From assembly GCF_003751085.1 (NCBI RefSeq), contig NZ_RJJY01000001.1, forward strand, positions 1,984,001-2,048,000: a DNA stretch of 64,000 nt. Reading direction: 5' to 3'. The position numbers and the translations under genes were made by a program. The notes beneath the pieces are model-generated. The model saw only the letters and a program-made list of their open reading frames with translations. It did not search any database and had not been told where the DNA came from. Of this stretch, positions 32,522-40,279 are shown in pieces. Source of the DNA: Micromonospora sp. Llam0 (GTDB lineage: Bacteria > Actinomycetota > Actinomycetes > Mycobacteriales > Micromonosporaceae). How positions within the stretch are numbered: position 1 is the first letter of the stretch; each line of letters begins with the position of its first letter.

Positions 32522-33540
32522 GGCGTCACCGCCGTGAACGGCAGGGCCAGGGACTGTTCGAATCCGTACAGCAGGTTCAGCGTCTGCACCGCCTGGCCGG
32601 ACGCGCCCTTGAGCAGGTTGTCCAGCGCGGCGACCGCGACGTACTCGTCGTCACGGACGCTCACCGCGACCTCCGCGACGTTGCTACCCACCACACTCTT
32701 GAGCATCGGGAAGTCTCCCGGGCTCTTCGGCGCGGTGCGTGCCCGCACGAACGGTGTCCGGGCGTACGCCGTGCCGTAGGCCCGTTTGACCTGCAGCGCG
32801 GACACGCCGGGACGCAGCCGCCCGTACGCGGTGACCACGATGCCCCGGGCCACGTCGAGGCTGTAGGTGGAGAACCGCAGCCGCGGTGGCTCGCCGGTGA
32901 CCGCGCCGAGTGCCTGGGCGATCTCCGGTGCGTGCCGATGGCCGTACGGCTTGTGGACCCGGAAGTTGCCGATCCGGTCGGCGGGGTGCTCGCTGGACCG
33001 GCTGCCGCTGCCGCTGGCGCCGGTCTTCGCGTCGACGACGACGTCGCCTGCGGTCAGCCCTGCGGCGACCAGCGGCCGCAGTGCGTACAAGGTGGTGACG
33101 GCCATGCAGCCGGGCAGGTTGATGAACCGGTCCTCGACCGGCGGTTCGTCGAACTCCGGGACGACGTACCGGAACGGTTCGGTCCACGCCTGCGACTCGG
33201 GGTAGTGCGCGGCGGCCTGCCCGGGGTCGGTGAGGCGGAAGTCCCCGGCCAGGTTGATCACCCGCTGGGCCCGTTCGGCGAGCTTGGGCATCTGGGCGGG
33301 CAGGGCGCCGCCCGGCAGGCAGCCGAACGCCACGTCGACCTCGTCGACCGCGTCGACGGGCTGGAACCGCAGCCCGGCCGCGCGGGGATGGTTGCGCACC
33401 CCGGCCAGCACCGATGTGATCGGTCGGCCGGTGTGCCGTTCGCTGGACAGGTAGGTCAGTTCCACGTGCGGGTGGTCCAGCAGCAGCCGGACCAGTTCGG
33501 CGCCGGTGTAACCGCTGGCGCCCAGGACCGCGACCCGCAC
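32518..33540 (-). CDS. LysY/ArgC-type acyl-phosphate reductase
   Basis: About 340 residues. VRVAVLGASGYTGAELVRLLL is the NADP-binding start, and FINLPGCMAVTTLYALRPL contains the catalytic Cys in PGCxA. VDAKTGASGSGSRSSEHP, VHKPYGHRHAPEI and the basic His region are those of the ArgC/LysY family. In LysW-type pathways this enzyme reduces the carrier-bound acyl phosphate to the semialdehyde. The GTG at 33540 gives the usual short N-terminus; TTG at 33558, overlapping the aminotransferase stop, is an alternative. It sits between the DegT aminotransferase and the kinase fusion, matching the order of chemistry. Confidence 0.88.
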   Translation of the reverse strand: MRVAVLGASGYTGAELVRLLLDHPHVELTYLSSERHTGRPITSVLAGVRNHPRAAGLRFQPVDAVDEVDVAFGCLPGGALPAQMPKLAERAQRVINLAGDFRLTDPGQAAAHYPESQAWTEPFRYVVPEFDEPPVEDRFINLPGCMAVTTLYALRPLVAAGLTAGDVVVDAKTGASGSGSRSSEHPADRIGNFRVHKPYGHRHAPEIAQALGAVTGEPPRLRFSTYSLDVARGIVVTAYGRLRPGVSALQVKRAYGTAYARTPFVRARTAPKSPGDFPMLKSVVGSNVAEVAVSVRDDEYVAVAALDNLLKGASGQAVQTLNLLYGFEQSLALPFTAVTP

Positions 33541-33550
33541 CGCGCTGCGC

Positions 33551-34870
33551 TCAGCCAAGACGGGCCGCCTTCTCGTAGGGCCGCCGGTACTCACGCTCGG
33601 CGACGAGCTTGCGGATGGCGTCGGGGCGGGCCGCGACCTTGCGGAACGCGTCGGCGTACCGGATCACCCGCTCGTACTCCACCGGCGAGCGCAGCTCCCG
33701 GCAGAGCACGACGGTGCTCTCCAGCATCGACACGACGTTCGGGAAGTCGGTCGGTTGGTGGTCGCGGACCGCGTCCGGGTTCAGCGTGAACGGATACCCG
33801 TTGCCGAACCCGTCGCGGTGGCGGAACGGCAGGTGGCACGGGATCGGCGTGTTCTGCCACTCGCGGGCCGGGACACCCTCGGCGGTGAGCAGCTCGTGCA
33901 CCGCCTCCTTGACCGCCCACACGGGCAGGTCGTCGAGGCCGACCACGGCCGGGGCGAGCCCGACGCGGTACATGTTGTAGGCGTGGGTGTGCCCGTCGGG
34001 CACGTAGGGGGCGGTGAACAGGCCGGTCTCGCCGAGCGCACCGGCCAGCAGCGCGGCGTTGCGGGCCCGGACCGCGTCGTAGTACGGCAGCCGCTTGAGC
34101 TGGCTCGCCCCGAACGCCGCCGCCACCCAGGACATCCGGTAGTCGATGCCGGTGCGCTCCAGGAACTCCGTCGCCCGGGCGTACGCGGCGTCGGAGCCGA
34201 AGAACGCGATGCCGCCCTCGCCGCCCAGCGGGAAGTTCTTGTCCGCCATCAGGCTCTGTCCGGCGGCGTCACCGAGCGAACCGCACATCCGCTCGCCGAT
34301 CCGCGCGGAGTGCGCGTGTGACGCGTCCTCCACCAGGGCCAGGCCGTGCCGCTGGCACACCTGGCGCAGCGCCGCCACGTCGGCGGGCAGCCCGTGCACG
34401 TGCACGGGCATGATCGCCCTGGTCCGCCCGGTGACCGCCGCCTCGGCGGCCTGCGGCGACATGCAGTACGTGCGCGGGTCGATGTCGACGAACACGGGTA
34501 CGGCCTTCGCGGCGACGACGGCCTGCGCGGTGGCGATGAACGTGAACGCCGGCACGATGACCTCGTCGCCGGGCTGCACCCCGGCACCGATCAGCGCCAG
34601 GTGCAGGCTGGAGGTACCGCTCGCGGTCGGCAGCGCGTGCCGGGCACCGACGTAGTCGCGGTAGTCGCCGGCGAAGTCCGCGACGACCTTGTCCGGGTCG
34701 TTGCGCTGCGCCAGCAGCATGGTGAACACGTCCTCCTTGGTGATCACCGGGAAGACGGTGCGGCGCTGCCCGGACGCGATCATCGCCGGGCCGCCGAACT
34801 GGGCGAGTTCAACGTCGACGTCCCGCTCGTCGGGCAGCGGCAGCGGGGCCGACGGGAAGTCAGTGATCAT
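33551..34870 (-). CDS. DegT/DnrJ/EryC1/StrS-family PLP aminotransferase
   Basis: 439 residues, full-length for the sugar/cyclitol aminotransferase family. PTASGTSSLHLALIGAGVQPGDEVIVPAFTF is the cofactor phosphate region and LALVEDASHAHSARI contains the PLP-contacting Asp. ADKNFPLGGEGG has the Schiff-base Lys. The C-terminal half continues with DYRMSWVAAAFGASQLKRL. In the classical LysW pathway a class III enzyme (LysJ) aminates the aldehyde; a DegT enzyme in that place is unusual and suggests a different substrate. The ATG overlaps the stop of the half-size DegT-like gene (ATGA), so the two are translationally coupled. Confidence 0.88.
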   Translation of the reverse strand: MITDFPSAPLPLPDERDVDVELAQFGGPAMIASGQRRTVFPVITKEDVFTMLLAQRNDPDKVVADFAGDYRDYVGARHALPTASGTSSLHLALIGAGVQPGDEVIVPAFTFIATAQAVVAAKAVPVFVDIDPRTYCMSPQAAEAAVTGRTRAIMPVHVHGLPADVAALRQVCQRHGLALVEDASHAHSARIGERMCGSLGDAAGQSLMADKNFPLGGEGGIAFFGSDAAYARATEFLERTGIDYRMSWVAAAFGASQLKRLPYYDAVRARNAALLAGALGETGLFTAPYVPDGHTHAYNMYRVGLAPAVVGLDDLPVWAVKEAVHELLTAEGVPAREWQNTPIPCHLPFRHRDGFGNGYPFTLNPDAVRDHQPTDFPNVVSMLESTVVLCRELRSPVEYERVIRYADAFRKVAARPDAIRKLVAEREYRRPYEKAARLG

Positions 34871-35502
34871 CGCTGGGTACCTCCGGTCACTGCGGGCGTA
34901 CGGGTGCCGGCCTGCATCAGCGCCATCCGGACACAGGCGGCGACCAGCGGGCTCAGCCGGTAGTTGAACTGGACACCCGGCGCCAGGCCGGGTTCGGCCT
35001 CCTGCTGCGTCCACATGGTGCGCAGGTCGAAGGCACCGAAGATCTTCAGCCGCTCGGCGCGGGCCCAGATCCGTTCGTCGTCGGTGAGCATCGCCGCCGC
35101 CGGGCCGAAGCCGAGGCCGGTCAGGTCCACGGCCAGCGCCGGCGCGGTGCGGTTGCGCGCGACCGCGGCGAACTCGTCGACGTTGTCCGGGGTCAGGCTG
35201 ATCAGGTCGAACGCCGGGATCGGACCGTCGCTGGCCCGTACCCCGAGCCAGTCGACGAACGAGGCGGCGGCCGGGTCGAGCCCGGGCAGTACGGCCGCGT
35301 CGCCGTGTCCGATGCCCTGCCCGCACAGCGCCGCGTGGACCGCGGCGGTGCGGCTGTTGACCAGGACCGCCCGGGACCGGCCGCTGCGTCTGGTCAGCAG
35401 CCGTTCCAGTGCCGGTAGTTCCTTGTCGTTCTTCTCGATGCTCATCACCACGCCGGAGGTCAGCACCCGGGTGAGGACGAGCGCGGTGTCGAACCGTTCC
35501 AT
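34867..35502 (-). CDS. half-size DegT-aminotransferase-like protein
   Basis: 211 residues. SRAVLVNSRTAAVHAALCGQGIGHGDAAVLPG aligns with the TASGTSSLHLALIGAGVQPGDEVIVPA segment of the next gene, and QFNYRLSPLVAACVRMALMQAG with the FNYRLS-type C-terminal region of DegT enzymes. Between them the domain is strongly shortened. ERLKIFGAFDLRTM has one Lys at roughly the position of the Schiff-base Lys, but the GEGG context is gone. It may be a non-catalytic partner of the full DegT enzyme, forming a heteromer. AAGGAAG precedes the ATG at 35502. Function is unproven. Confidence 0.65.
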   Translation of the reverse strand: MERFDTALVLTRVLTSGVVMSIEKNDKELPALERLLTRRSGRSRAVLVNSRTAAVHAALCGQGIGHGDAAVLPGLDPAAASFVDWLGVRASDGPIPAFDLISLTPDNVDEFAAVARNRTAPALAVDLTGLGFGPAAAMLTDDERIWARAERLKIFGAFDLRTMWTQQEAEPGLAPGVQFNYRLSPLVAACVRMALMQAGTRTPAVTGGTQR

Positions 35503-35571
35503 CGGGTCTTCCTTTCTGCGGCCGCCCGCGTCGGCCCGGCGCGGGCGGCCGCCGCAGTAACGAGATTGAGA

Positions 35572-36453
35572 TCAGGCGGCGAGGGTGAGCCCGGAGCGCG
35601 CCACCTGGGTCGCGTACGCCACGCAGTGGCCGGCCACGTCCACGCCGTGGGTGTCGGAGGATCGGGCGAACTCGGGGTTCGCGTTGACCTCCAGCACCAC
35701 CATCGCGCCGGTGGCACGGTCCTCGATCAGGTCCACGCCGTAGAAGCCGGGGCCCAGCGCGGCGACGACGTCGGCACAGAGCCGGCCGATCTCCGCGCAG
35801 ATCTCCACGCGTTCCACCTGGGCTCCCAGGTGGGTGTTGGTACGCCAGTGTTCGCTGCGCCGCCGGAACGCGACGACCGGACGCTCACCCACGACGATGA
35901 CGCGCAGGTCGTGGCCGGGCTTGTCGACGTACCGCTGTACCAGCACGGGGAACAGCTTGCCGGCCGCGTCGGCGGACTCCCGGCCGCCGGTCCACGCCTC
36001 CAGCTCGCCCTGGTCGCACAGCCGGACGACGCCCCGGCCCCAGGACCCGGACGGTGGTTTCACCACCACCGGCCAGCCGAGTTCCGCCACGGCCTGGCGC
36101 ACCTGGTCGTGGGTGAACGCGTGCCGGGTCGTCGGATGCCCGATGCCGTGCCGATCGAACAGCAGCGCCTGCAGGCCCTTGTCGCCGCAGACCTCGATCG
36201 CCGAGGCGCTGTTGACGGTGGTGATCCCGGCCCGCTCCAGACGCCGGGCGATGCTCAGCGCCTCGCGGTGCGACAGGTTCCTGATCAGCGCGACCCGGGG
36301 CGGCTCCTCGCAGCCGGAAAGCACCTCGCCGATGTCGGGTGGCAGTGCCGGGCGGGCGGACAGGCCCTGCGCGCGCAGGGCGCCCAGGAGCCGCCGTTCC
36401 TCCGGGCGCAGCACCGTCACCGACAGCAGGACGTCGGTAGGCGCGCCGCTCAT
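35572..36453 (-). CDS. LysX/RimK-type ATP-grasp ligase for the carrier protein
   Basis: 293 residues. VALIRNLSHREALSIARRLERAGITTVNSASAIEVCGDKG matches the N-terminal half of LysX/RimK ligases. WPVVVKPPSGSWGRGVV is the ATP-binding loop, and HDLRVIVVGERPVVAFRRRSEHWRTNTHLGA plus VVLEVNANPEF supply the ATP-grasp metal and RimK motifs. LysX-type enzymes join the alpha-amino group of a substrate to the C-terminal Glu of LysW. The start ATG at 36453 overlaps the carrier-protein stop, so carrier and ligase are made together. About 70 bp separate it from the half-size DegT gene. Confidence 0.9.
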   Translation of the reverse strand: MSGAPTDVLLSVTVLRPEERRLLGALRAQGLSARPALPPDIGEVLSGCEEPPRVALIRNLSHREALSIARRLERAGITTVNSASAIEVCGDKGLQALLFDRHGIGHPTTRHAFTHDQVRQAVAELGWPVVVKPPSGSWGRGVVRLCDQGELEAWTGGRESADAAGKLFPVLVQRYVDKPGHDLRVIVVGERPVVAFRRRSEHWRTNTHLGAQVERVEICAEIGRLCADVVAALGPGFYGVDLIEDRATGAMVVLEVNANPEFARSSDTHGVDVAGHCVAYATQVARSGLTLAA

Positions 36454-36641
36454 TCGCCCCAGTCCTCCTCCACCTCCGGTGCGATGCAGACCTCGTACAC
36501 GCCGTCGGCCGCCGCCGTCAGTTCGTGCTCCTGGCCGCATGCCGAGCACTCGATGATTTCGCCCTTCTCGGCGTCGCCGTCGATGGTGAGCGGGCTGTCG
36601 CAGACGAGGCAGACCACAGCTTTGTCGGCGATAACCGGCAT
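36450..36641 (-). CDS. LysW-like amino-group carrier protein
   Basis: 63 residues starting MPVIADKAVVCLVCDSPL. Two CxxC knuckles (CLVC and CSAC, residues 11-14 and 32-35) form a zinc ribbon. The acidic tail ends in EEDWGE, matching the EDWGE C-terminus by which LysW-type carriers form an isopeptide bond from the last Glu to a substrate amine. The protein is very acidic, as are known carriers. It leads the operon; AGGAAGAAGG precedes the ATG at 36641. An in-frame ATG at 36716 would add 25 residues without similarity. Confidence 0.92.
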   Translation of the reverse strand: MPVIADKAVVCLVCDSPLTIDGDAEKGEIIECSACGQEHELTAAADGVYEVCIAPEVEEDWGE

Positions 36642-36808
36642 GACCTTCTTCCTTTCTGTCCTCGGTCGATGGCTGCTTCCGGGGCGGGCCGTTTCCCGGC
36701 TCCCGGGCATCTCCAAGGTAAGAAGGCCGGGTCCGACGGCGCACTACGGAACCACGAAGCGACTCAATTGACGGGTGGGTTCCGCCGGCTCCCGCCCGGG
36801 GGCGCCGG

Positions 36809-37594
36809 TCAGTCCAGCAGCGCGGCCGTCCAGTCCGCTGCCCGGTCGCCGATGTGCTCGGCGTCGCGGCGCCAGGTCTCGCCGTGGCCGTCGTCCCACA
36901 GCCGGGTCCATGGCAGCACGCCGGCGGCCGACTGCTCGGCGAGGAAGTCGTGCATCGACCGGGCCCGGCGGGCCAGCAGCGGGACGAGGTCACGGCGCTG
37001 GCGTTCGTCGAGGCGGTACGCGTCGACGAGGGTCCGTAGCCGGCGGGCGGCGTCGGGGCGCTGCCAGGCGGGGTCGGCGGTCAGCGGCACGAACGCCTTG
37101 GCCGCGTAGGCGAGGTCCCACAGCCGGGTGCCCGGCGCGGCGGTGTCCCAGTCGATGAAGGCCCAGCGGTCACCGACGACCAGGTTCCAGGGCGCGAGGT
37201 CGTGGTGGACGACCAGATCGGTGCCGTCGGGTGGGATGAGCCGCCGCCAGACGGCACCCGGTGGTGGGGTGAAGCTGGCGGCCGCGTCGTGCAGGTCGCG
37301 TACGAGCCGGCCGACCCGGCGCAGGGCCGCGTCCGGGCCGAGCAGGTCGAACCGGTCCGGCCAGGGGACCGTTCCGGGCAGGTAGGTCAGCACCTCGCGG
37401 CCGGCGGCGTCGACGCCGAGCGGTCGGGGTGCGCCGCCGAACCCGACGTCGTGCAGGTGGGCGAGGAAGGCGTACACAGCGGGGGTCCACGCGCCGGCGG
37501 GTCGGCGGACCGTGTCGCCGACCCGGACGACGGCGTCGGCGACGTTGCCGCCGGTTAGCGGCTGTTCCGGTGGGCTGTCGGCGGGGGTGGGCAC
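36809..37594 (-). CDS. aminoglycoside phosphotransferase (APH)-fold protein
   Basis: 261 residues with a kinase-like fold. The catalytic loop VVHHDLAPWNLV (HxDxxxxN) and the metal-binding WAFIDWDTAAPGTRLWDLAY (IDW/D) are intact. The N-lobe is short (VVRVGDTVRRPAGAWTPAVYAFLAHL). Members phosphorylate aminoglycosides, choline-like compounds or other small molecules; nothing here fixes the substrate. It ends 167 bp upstream of the carrier-protein gene on the same strand but appears to be a separate unit. Confidence 0.85.
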   Translation of the reverse strand: MPTPADSPPEQPLTGGNVADAVVRVGDTVRRPAGAWTPAVYAFLAHLHDVGFGGAPRPLGVDAAGREVLTYLPGTVPWPDRFDLLGPDAALRRVGRLVRDLHDAAASFTPPPGAVWRRLIPPDGTDLVVHHDLAPWNLVVGDRWAFIDWDTAAPGTRLWDLAYAAKAFVPLTADPAWQRPDAARRLRTLVDAYRLDERQRRDLVPLLARRARSMHDFLAEQSAAGVLPWTRLWDDGHGETWRRDAEHIGDRAADWTAALLD

Positions 37595-37693
37595 GGCGGT
37601 GATCCTGCCGGACGCCAGCGGGTCCGGACGACCGGTTTGTCCCGCGTACGGGACGACTTGACGCCCTCAAGGTTGCGCGCTATAGCTATAAGT

Positions 37694-37718
37694 AAGTTGA
37701 GTCTGCGGGGCTCAACTT
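37694..37718. promoter_or_regulatory. HAIR-like HspR operator upstream of hsp20
   Basis: AAGTTGAG (37694-37701) and CTCAACTT (37711-37718) are perfect 8-bp arms with a 9-nt spacer. The core GTTGAGT-N7-GCTCAAC differs at three positions from the HspR HAIR consensus CTTGAGT-N7-ACTCAAG and keeps the exact arm spacing. It lies 40 bp before the Hsp20 start, so heat-shock repression by an HspR-type protein is likely. Confidence 0.7.
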
Positions 37719-37757
37719 GAGGTAGCGAGAAGCCCGCACCCGTGAGGAGGTCCGACA

Positions 37758-38183
37758 ATGTTGATGCGCACCGACCCGTTCCGGGAGATCGACCGGATCG
37801 CCGAGCAGTTCTTCGGCACCACCACCCGTCCGGCCGTCATGCACCTGGACGCCTACCGCGACGGCGACTGGTTCTACGCCGCGTTCGACCTGCCCGGCGT
37901 CGACCCGGACAGCATCGAGTGCACCGTGGAACGCAACGTCCTGACGGTGCGCGCCCAGCGCCACCGCCCCACCGGCGACAAGGTCGAACTCGTCGCCGCC
38001 GAGCGGCCGATGGGCACGTTCACCCGGCAGCTGTTCCTCGGTGACACCCTCGACACCGACAAGCTGGAGGCCGGCTACGAGGCCGGCGTGCTGACCCTGC
38101 GGATCCCGGTGGCGGAGCGCGCCAAGCCGCGCCGGGTCTCGATCAGCGTCGGCGACGACGGCCGCCGGCAGCTCAGCAGCTGA
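37758..38183 (+). CDS. Hsp20/alpha-crystallin small heat-shock protein
   Basis: 141 residues, typical of the actinobacterial Hsp18/Hsp20 type. The alpha-crystallin domain spans about 30-125: AFDLPGVDPDSIECTVERNVLTVRAQR, then GTFTRQLFLGDTLDTDKLEAGYEAGVLTLRIPVAE with the conserved A-x-x-x-G-V-L-x-L-x-I-P signature. It binds unfolding proteins without ATP and forms large oligomers. GAGGAGG lies about 10 nt before the ATG. A HAIR-like operator upstream suggests heat-shock control. Confidence 0.95.
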   Translation: MLMRTDPFREIDRIAEQFFGTTTRPAVMHLDAYRDGDWFYAAFDLPGVDPDSIECTVERNVLTVRAQRHRPTGDKVELVAAERPMGTFTRQLFLGDTLDTDKLEAGYEAGVLTLRIPVAERAKPRRVSISVGDDGRRQLSS

Positions 38184-38304
38184 AACCCACACCGCCTGTC
38201 CCCGTCCGGAGCCGGAGCGCACCGGGCGGGGACTCGTCGTGTCCGGCGGGGGACAAGCCGGCAAACGCCTCGCGCGGGTGTCGCCGGCCGGGCATCCTGG
38301 GCAG

Positions 38305-39129
38305 ATGATCGACCCCCGGTTGACCGGGCACGTCGCGATCGTGACCGGCGCGAACCAGGGCATCGGCGCGGCGATCGCGCTCGCCCTGGCCACCCAGGGC
38401 GCCGCGGTGCTCGCCGCGTACCTGCGGATGGACCCGTCCCCCTACGCCGACGATCCGTCGTTCCCCGCCCAGTACGGGCGGGTCCGCGCCCAGGACGCCC
38501 GCAGCGTCGTCGACCGGATCGTCGCTGCCGGCGGCAAGGCGGTGGCCGTGGAGGCGGACCTGGCGGACCCGGCTACCCCGGCCCGGCTGTTCGACGAGGC
38601 GGCGGCCTCGTTCGGTCCGGTCGACATCCTGGTCAACAACGCCAGCGGCTGGCTCAGCGACACGTTCCGGCCGGACAGCCGGGACCGGTTCGGCCGGCCG
38701 TTGACCCACGTCGACGCCGGCACCTTCGACCGCCAGTTCGCCGTCGACGCCCGCGCCCCGGCGCTGCTGATCGCCGAGTTCGCCCGCCGGCACCTGGCCC
38801 GCAAGGCCAGCTGGGGGCGGATCGTCGGGTTGACCTCCGGCGGCCCGCACGGCTTCCCCGAGGAGGTGTCGTACGGGGCGGCCAAGGCCGCGCAGGAGAA
38901 CTACACCATGTCGGCCGCCGCCGAGCTCGCCCCGTACGGGGTCACCGCCAACGTGGTGCAGCCGCCGGTCACCGACACCGGCTGGGTGACGCCGGAGGTG
39001 GAGAAGCAGCTCACCGGTTCGAGTCCGCTGAGTCGCATCGCCCGCCCGGAGGACGTCGCCGAGGTCGTCACCCTGCTCGCCTCGCACCAGGCCCGTTACG
39101 TGACCGGCCAGATCGTCCGGATGTCCTGA
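38305..39129 (+). CDS. short-chain dehydrogenase/reductase
   Basis: 274 residues. The cofactor motif GANQGIGAAIALALA, NNAS for the fourth strand, catalytic Ser region LTSGGPHGF, and the YGAAKAA active-site Tyr-Lys are all present. It ends AEVVTLLASHQARYVTGQIVRMS, as in classical SDRs of the FabG/3-oxoacyl type. The substrate is unknown. The ATG at 38305 directly precedes the Rossmann fold. The gene is alone on its strand between hsp20 and a recombinase gene. Confidence 0.93.
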   Translation: MIDPRLTGHVAIVTGANQGIGAAIALALATQGAAVLAAYLRMDPSPYADDPSFPAQYGRVRAQDARSVVDRIVAAGGKAVAVEADLADPATPARLFDEAAASFGPVDILVNNASGWLSDTFRPDSRDRFGRPLTHVDAGTFDRQFAVDARAPALLIAEFARRHLARKASWGRIVGLTSGGPHGFPEEVSYGAAKAAQENYTMSAAAELAPYGVTANVVQPPVTDTGWVTPEVEKQLTGSSPLSRIARPEDVAEVVTLLASHQARYVTGQIVRMS

Positions 39130-39243
39130 CCGGGTGGTACCCGCGCGGCGCGGCCGCCGCCGTCCGGGGTCACGTACAGCGCGGAAAGATCACGTACGGC
39201 GTTTCGGCGTCGTCGGCGGCACCGGCTTTGGCATCCTGCTGCG

Positions 39244-40257
39244 ATGCGTCACCCCACCACCCCCGGTCTCGTCCCCCGGCCGGTCGACCGCGGCCTGACC
39301 GCCGCCACCGCCCCGGTCGACTTCACCGAGGCGTGGCTGCGTAACCGGCGGCTCTCCGAGCACACCCGGGCCGCCTACCGTCGGGACGTGACCGGCTGGC
39401 TGTCGTGGTGCGCCGCCACCGGGCTCGACCCGCTGCAGGCGTCGTTCCTGGACGTCAACGCGTACGCCCGGGCGTTGGAGGCCACCGTCGACCAGCGCAG
39501 CGGACGGCTGCTGACCCCGGCGACGGTGGCCCGGAAACTGTCCGCCATGTCCAGCTGGTACGCGTTCCTGGTGCGGCTGCGGGCGGTGCCGGCCAACCCG
39601 GTGACCGACGCGGACCGGCCGCGGATCGACCGGGACCATTCGGCGACTGTCGGGTTGAGCCCCGACCAGGTCGACGCGTTGTTCGCGGCCGCCCGCGCCG
39701 ACACCGGGGCGAGCGGTGCGCGCAACCTCGCCGTGCTGGCGCTGCTGGCCGATCTGGGGCTGCGCGTCGGTGAACTGGTCAGCCTCGACGTCGCCGACGT
39801 CGGCGACGAGCGGGGGCACCGCAGTGTCCGGTTCGTCGGCAAGGGCGGCCGGTCCCGCCGCCGGGCGCTCGCGCCGGACACGGCTGCGGCGCTCGACGCG
39901 TACCTGGCTGTCCGGGCCCGGGCCGCCGGTGTCGCGGCCGACGCGCTCGACGGCCCGCTGCTGGCCACCGCCAGCGGCGCCCGGCTGGACCGGCACGCGG
40001 TGTTCCGGCTGGTCCGGCGGCTGGCCCGGGCCGCCGGTCTGCCGGCGTGGGACCGGCTGTCGCCGCACTCGCTGCGGCACGCGTTCGCCACCACCGCCCG
40101 CGCCGAAGGGGTGCCGCTGGAGGACGTGCAGGACGCGATGGGGCACGCCGATCCGCGGACCACCCGCCGGTACGACCGGGACCGGTACAACCTGGACCGG
40201 GATCCGGCGTACCGGATCGCGGCCGCGCGGGCCGCCCGCGCCGCCGCGTCCAGTTGA
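39244..40257 (+). CDS. tyrosine recombinase/integrase
   Basis: 337 residues. An N-terminal SAM-like core-binding domain (FTEAWLRNRRLSEHTRAAYRRDVTGWLSWC) precedes the catalytic domain with the R-H-R-H-Y set: R in DLGLRVGEL, HSLRHAFAT, GHADPRTTRRY. The XerC/D-like length suggests a stand-alone recombinase rather than a large integrase. No tRNA gene, direct repeats or excisionase gene were seen next to it, so an attachment site could not be placed. It converges on terC with 22 bp between stops. Confidence 0.9.
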   Translation: MRHPTTPGLVPRPVDRGLTAATAPVDFTEAWLRNRRLSEHTRAAYRRDVTGWLSWCAATGLDPLQASFLDVNAYARALEATVDQRSGRLLTPATVARKLSAMSSWYAFLVRLRAVPANPVTDADRPRIDRDHSATVGLSPDQVDALFAAARADTGASGARNLAVLALLADLGLRVGELVSLDVADVGDERGHRSVRFVGKGGRSRRRALAPDTAAALDAYLAVRARAAGVAADALDGPLLATASGARLDRHAVFRLVRRLARAAGLPAWDRLSPHSLRHAFATTARAEGVPLEDVQDAMGHADPRTTRRYDRDRYNLDRDPAYRIAAARAARAAASS

Positions 40258-40279
40258 GCGTCTCACCGGATCCGGCAGG

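Noticed and set aside
39244..40257. integrative element with attachment sites around the recombinase gene
   Set aside because: No tRNA, flanking direct repeat, excisionase or replication gene seen nearby; the recombinase looks stand-alone.
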